Part shown: piece after piece, positions 22,314 to 25,410 of the stretch | Numbering within the stretch: position 1 is the first letter of the stretch | Layout of the letters: each line of letters opens with the position of its first letter | Source of the DNA: CAYUAG01 sp964554015 | GTDB lineage: Bacteria; Zhuqueibacterota; QNDG01; CAYUAG01 | Length of the DNA stretch: 25,410 nucleotides | Reading direction: 5' to 3' | Assembly (NCBI GenBank): GCA_964554015.1 | Contig: CAZKMO010000036.1 | Coordinates: forward strand, 1 to 25,410 | Translations under genes and position numbers: made by a program | The notes under the pieces: model-generated | What the model was told of the DNA's origin: nothing | Seen by the model: the letters and a program-made list of their open reading frames with translations, nothing else | Database searches by the model: none

Positions 22314-23324
22314 ATGGATATATCCACTACCTACATGGGAATTAAATTGAAAAATCCCATTATTGCCGGGGCCAGTAATTTAACCTCTGATATGAAAACC
22401 ATTAAAGAAATAGAAGAGGCCGGTGCGGGAGCCCTGGTGACCAAATCTCTCTTTGAAGAAGAGATACAACTGCAAAGATTTAAAATGGATGAGGATCGGG
22501 AAAAATACAGTTATCGCAATGCTGAAATGATTACTATTTTTCCGGAATTGGAGCATGCTGGTCCTAAAGAACATTTGTTCTGGGTTCGCAAAGCCAAGGA
22601 AACCGTTTCCATTCCAGTGATTGCCAGTTTGAATGCAGTGCATGAGGAGACCTGGGTGGAATATGCTCAACTTTTAGAAGAAACCGGGGTGGATGGACTG
22701 GAATTGAATTTCTATGCTTTCCCCGGAAAATTTGAGAGAGATCCCCGGTCTATTGAAAAGGAACAGATTTCAATCTTAAAAAAAATAAAGACAAAAGTTA
22801 AAATTCCGGTCGCTGTCAAATTAAGTTTTTTTTATACCAATACCTTACATTTTATTTTTCAGATTGATAAGGTAAAAGTGGATGGATTGGTTTTATTTAA
22901 CCGACTTTTCCAGCCTGATATCGATGTCTATAAAGAGAAGAATATATTACCCTTTCATTTAAGTGAACGGTCGGATAACCGGCTTCCCCTGAGATACACG
23001 GGATTATTATCAGGGAATATTAAGGCGGATATCTGCAGCAGTACAGGAATCATAGAAGCTGAAGATGTAGCCAAAATGATTCTGGCTGGAGCTGCCTCGG
23101 TTCAGGTGGTGAGTAGCCTGTATAAAAATGGTATTGATCATATCCGTAAAATGCTCACCAATTTGAAATTCTGGATGAAACAGAAAGGATATACCTCTTT
23201 GAATGATTTCCGGGGAAAAATGAATCAGAAAAACAGCACTGATCCTTGGGTATACACTCGTTCTCAATATGTTAGGTTATTAATGAATCCCAAAGAAATA
23301 ATAGATAATTACCCTGTTTCCTAA
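22314..23324 (+). CDS. Dihydroorotate dehydrogenase-like flavoprotein
   Basis: FMN-binding TIM-barrel protein of 336 residues, aligned with PyrD along its length: 'MGIKLKNPIIAGASNLT' at the start, 'IPVIASLNA', 'DGLELNFYAFPG', 'IPVAVKLSFF', and the FMN-phosphate end 'ILAGAASVQVVSSLYKNG'. The catalytic-base loop, normally 'N.SCPN' in class 1 enzymes, reads 'LNFYAFPG', with no Cys or Ser base. True dihydroorotate oxidation is therefore doubtful. Such PyrD-like proteins occur in anaerobes beside 2-oxoacid oxidoreductase genes; the role is unknown. It has ribosome site 'aggagg' and is 16 bp from the DJ-1 gene, so the two are co-transcribed. Confidence 0.82.
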   Translation: MDISTTYMGIKLKNPIIAGASNLTSDMKTIKEIEEAGAGALVTKSLFEEEIQLQRFKMDEDREKYSYRNAEMITIFPELEHAGPKEHLFWVRKAKETVSIPVIASLNAVHEETWVEYAQLLEETGVDGLELNFYAFPGKFERDPRSIEKEQISILKKIKTKVKIPVAVKLSFFYTNTLHFIFQIDKVKVDGLVLFNRLFQPDIDVYKEKNILPFHLSERSDNRLPLRYTGLLSGNIKADICSSTGIIEAEDVAKMILAGAASVQVVSSLYKNGIDHIRKMLTNLKFWMKQKGYTSLNDFRGKMNQKNSTDPWVYTRSQYVRLLMNPKEIIDNYPVS

Positions 23325-23340
23325 AAAAGGAGGATTATGT

Positions 23341-23850
23341 ATGAAAGTTGCAGTTCTGGTTGAAAATCAATATCAGGTTCTGGAAGTATGGTATCCTTAT
23401 CTCCGGCTGCGGGAAGAGGGGATTAAAACAGTTCTGGTAGGAACCGGTCAGCATCTATATCAAAGTAAGGAGGGGTATCCGGCTCAGGAAGAGCTTCCGG
23501 TTAAGAAGGCAGATCCTATAAAATTTGCCGGGGTAATCATCCCGGGAGGATATGCTCCCGATTATCTACGCCGACATGCTGAAATTAACAGATTTGTGAA
23601 GAATATTTTCGAATCAGGTAAGTTAGTAGCAGCAATCTGCCACGGGGGGTGGGTTCTGGTTTCGGCCGGGATTTTGAAAAACAGGAAGGCCACTTCTTTT
23701 ATGGCCATAAAAGATGATATGGTTAATGCCGGTGTCCAATATCTGGATCAGGAAGTGGTGGTTGACCAAAACCTGATAACTTCCAGAAATCCCTATGATC
23801 TTCCTGCGTTTTGCCGGGAGATCATTACCTTTTTGAAAACCAAGAAATAA
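23341..23850 (+). CDS. DJ-1/PfpI family protein
   Basis: Protein of 169 residues of the DJ-1/ThiJ/PfpI superfamily (glyoxalase III-like, deglycase-claimed or peptidase-like activities). The nucleophile elbow is 'AAICHGG', with Cys100 and His101. Glu15 in 'VLEVWYP' is the conserved acid next to the Cys, and 'GVIIPGGYAPDYLRR' is the usual second loop. The layout Glu-Cys-His is that of PfpI. It probably protects against carbonyl or oxidative damage, given the SOR, CDGSH and OsmC neighbours. ATG 23341 follows 'aaggagg'; an ATG four bases earlier is out of frame. Confidence 0.93.
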   Translation: MKVAVLVENQYQVLEVWYPYLRLREEGIKTVLVGTGQHLYQSKEGYPAQEELPVKKADPIKFAGVIIPGGYAPDYLRRHAEINRFVKNIFESGKLVAAICHGGWVLVSAGILKNRKATSFMAIKDDMVNAGVQYLDQEVVVDQNLITSRNPYDLPAFCREIITFLKTKK

Positions 23851-23855
23851 AGGTA

Positions 23856-24551
23856 ATGAAAGAGAGAATAGTCACATATAGAGGCAAACATATCGATGTT
23901 TATTTTACGGTGGATCGGTGCACTCATGTGGCTGAGTGCATCCGCGGAGCTCCCCGGGTTTTTGATGTTACCAGACGTCCCTGGATTAGGGCGGATGCAG
24001 CGGAACCGGATAAAGTGGCTGAGGTGATTTTACGCTGTCCTACCGGTGCCCTGCATTTTAAGAGAAAAGACGGGGGTGCTGAAGAAGCTGTTCCGGCTAA
24101 AAATACTGTGACCATTAGTCGGCACGGTCCTCTTTATCTACAGGGGGATCTGGATATCCGTAATTTCGATGAATCTCTGGTGGTAAAAGATACCCGGGTT
24201 GCTCTGTGCCGCTGCGGTGCCTCCCGTATCATGCCGCTTTGTGATAAGAATCATTTTTTCATTGGCTTCAGAGATAAGAAAGACTTTTCCCCGGGAAAGA
24301 TTCATAAAATTGAAAAGCGAGGATCACTTATCATAACGCTCAAACTCCATGGACCTTTTCATCTAAAGGGACCGGTGGAGATACGGAATCCTGAAGGTGA
24401 ATGCCTTTATAAAGGAGAAAACACGATTTTATGTCGCTGCGGCCATTCTGGAACTATGCCCTTCTGTGACGGATCCCATGGTACATCGGCGTTTAAGACT
24501 AAAAGGGAGGTTGTTTTATATTCTGAGGATCATCAAGGTCAAACATTTTAA
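23856..24551 (+). CDS. Iron-sulfur protein: divergent 4Fe-4S domain plus two CDGSH domains
   Basis: A 231-residue predicted Fe-S protein. Residues 15-70 form a divergent single-cluster ferredoxin domain ('DRCTHVAECIRGAPRVFD', 'RPWIR', 'RCPTGAL'; Cys22, Cys28, Cys61). Two CDGSH [2Fe-2S] motifs follow: Cys118-Cys120-Cys129-His133, with D-K-N-H in place of D-G-S-H, and Cys193-Cys195-Cys204-His208 with the canonical C-D-G-S-H. All 3Cys:1His ligands are present in both. CDGSH proteins handle redox signalling or cluster transfer. ATG 23856 is chosen because it lies 5 bp after the DJ-1 stop; an earlier in-frame ATG at 23811 would overlap that gene by 40 bp. No membrane anchor. Confidence 0.93.
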   Translation: MKERIVTYRGKHIDVYFTVDRCTHVAECIRGAPRVFDVTRRPWIRADAAEPDKVAEVILRCPTGALHFKRKDGGAEEAVPAKNTVTISRHGPLYLQGDLDIRNFDESLVVKDTRVALCRCGASRIMPLCDKNHFFIGFRDKKDFSPGKIHKIEKRGSLIITLKLHGPFHLKGPVEIRNPEGECLYKGENTILCRCGHSGTMPFCDGSHGTSAFKTKREVVLYSEDHQGQTF

Positions 24552-24569
24552 CCCGGAGGGTAGATATCA

Positions 24570-25010
24570 ATGAAAGGTATGAAGATAGCAATTGGATCAG
24601 ATCATGCCGGATTTGACTATAAGGAAAGAATCCGGAATCATCTTGCCAGAAAAGGGTATCAGGTCCGTGATTTCGGAACTTTTGATCCTACCCAGGATGA
24701 TTATCCGGATTGGATACGGCCGGTTGCCCAGGCAGTGGCGGCCGGGGATTACACTAGGGGTATTGTTCTGGGTGGTTCAGGAAACGGAGAAGCCATGGTA
24801 GCCAATAAGATCAAAGGCATTCGCTGTGCAGTATGTTGGAATAAAAAATCGGCTCAACTGGCTAAAGAACACAATAATGCCAATATGATTTCCCTGGGCC
24901 AGCGCATGATGTCGCTTAAAACAGCTATCCGGATCATCAACACCTGGTTATCAGCGCAGTTTCAGGGAGGACGTCATTTAAGAAGAATTAATAAGATTGA
25001 GGAAGCGTAA
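24570..25010 (+). CDS. rpiB: Ribose-5-phosphate isomerase B (mycobacterial-type active site)
   Basis: RpiB/LacAB-family sugar-phosphate isomerase of 146 residues that interconverts ribose 5-phosphate and ribulose 5-phosphate in the non-oxidative pentose phosphate pathway. It has 'GSDHAGFDYK' (Asp11, His12), 'DDYPDWI', 'GGSGNGEAMVANK' and 'HNNANMISLGQRM'. The E. coli catalytic Cys of 'CGTG' is Gly68 here; Glu74 in 'GSGNGE' matches the Glu base described for the Mycobacterium tuberculosis enzyme. Ribosome site 'ggaggg' is well placed before ATG 24570. It is in the same direction as the upstream stress genes, 18 bp away, so probably part of that operon. Confidence 0.93.
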   Translation: MKGMKIAIGSDHAGFDYKERIRNHLARKGYQVRDFGTFDPTQDDYPDWIRPVAQAVAAGDYTRGIVLGGSGNGEAMVANKIKGIRCAVCWNKKSAQLAKEHNNANMISLGQRMMSLKTAIRIINTWLSAQFQGGRHLRRINKIEEA

Positions 25011-25069
25011 ATAAGGTTTACTGGTGATAATGTATAATTGTTAATCAATAGATAAGAAAGGAGAGTAGT

Positions 25070-25410
25070 ATGCCCATCAGAAAGTCAAAAGCAGAATGGC
25101 AGGGAAACCTGAAGCAGGGAAAAGGGAGCATGAGTTTGGGAAGCGGTTCGTTTGTGGGATCCTATTCTTTCGGTTCCAGATTCGAACAGGCACAAGGTAC
25201 CAATCCGGAAGAGCTTGTTGGAGCTGCTCATGCCGGATGCTTTTCCATGGCTTTGGCCCATGAACTGGATCAGAAAGGATATACTCCCCAAAAGGTCTCT
25301 ACAGAAGCCAGGGTAGAACTGGAAAAAAAGGATGATGGTTTTGCTATAACCACCATTACTCTGATTACCCGGGCTGAGGTGTCCGGAGTGGATGAGGAAA
25401 CCTTTCAGAA
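25070..25410 (+). CDS. OsmC/Ohr-family peroxiredoxin (3' truncated by window end)
   Basis: N-terminal 113 residues of a thiol peroxidase that reduces organic hydroperoxides. 'KAEWQGNLKQGKGSMSLGSG' and 'SRFEQAQGTNPEELVGAAHAGCFSMAL' match the OsmC subfamily, with Cys57 as the first redox Cys. The second (in the C-terminal helix) lies beyond the window. ATG 25070 follows 'aaaggaga'. It closes the run of oxidative-stress genes visible here. Confidence 0.92.
   Translation, partial: MPIRKSKAEWQGNLKQGKGSMSLGSGSFVGSYSFGSRFEQAQGTNPEELVGAAHAGCFSMALAHELDQKGYTPQKVSTEARVELEKKDDGFAITTITLITRAEVSGVDEETFQ

Noticed and set aside
1..25410. tRNA, rRNA or replication origin
   Set aside because: No cloverleaf-like or rRNA-like stretch and no DnaA-box cluster was recognised when reading the gaps; none can be supported by eye.

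Overview
The window is a moderately AT-rich, gene-dense stretch of bacterial chromosome. A large secreted protein carries PKD domains and a C-terminal type IX secretion-like sorting domain of the 'NYPNPFNP ... SGMYIY' kind. Combined with ferredoxin-linked 2-oxoacid metabolism and superoxide reductase, this points to an anaerobe of the FCB (Fibrobacteres-Chlorobi-Bacteroidetes) assemblage, perhaps an uncultivated phylum of the Cloacimonetes/Marinimicrobia/KSB1 type. The phylum is an inference; there is no rRNA gene in the window.

Bases 1-7687 hold a tricarboxylate block. It begins with the 3' part of a fused aconitase/isopropylmalate-dehydratase-family protein. A RAYT transposase in a nest of REP-like palindromes follows, then a separate two-subunit enzyme of the same family (LeuC/LeuD-like). 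The block ends with a two-gene ATP-dependent citryl-CoA synthetase/lyase. Its small subunit is SucC-like, and its large subunit fuses a SucD-like half to a complete citrate-synthase-like half.

Bases 7879-14300 hold a phosphomannomutase/phosphoglucomutase, the 1104-residue secreted PKD protein and, convergent with it, an acyl-ACP/acyl-CoA synthetase. Bases 14511-17858 encode a three-PAS histidine kinase and two NarL-type response regulators; the second regulator has a degenerate output domain. Directly downstream are korA-korB for a 2-oxoacid (probably 2-oxoglutarate):ferredoxin oxidoreductase, and then a small ferredoxin.

Bases 20877-25410 form a redox and oxidative-stress series: a short-chain dehydrogenase, a 1Fe superoxide reductase, a dihydroorotate-dehydrogenase-like flavoprotein, a DJ-1/PfpI protein, a ferredoxin-plus-double-CDGSH protein, a mycobacterial-type RpiB and the start of an OsmC-family protein.

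Taken together, the ATP-linked citrate cleavage (or synthesis) enzyme, the two aconitase-family hydro-lyases, KorAB and the ferredoxin look like much of one arm of a reductive or reversible TCA cycle. The sensor kinase and regulators sit just upstream of korAB. The intergenic gaps are not empty: they carry two repeat families, the RAYT/REP array at 1226-2152 and a GAT-rich six-base-phased hairpin repeat that occurs after the citryl-CoA enzyme, after korB and after the superoxide reductase.
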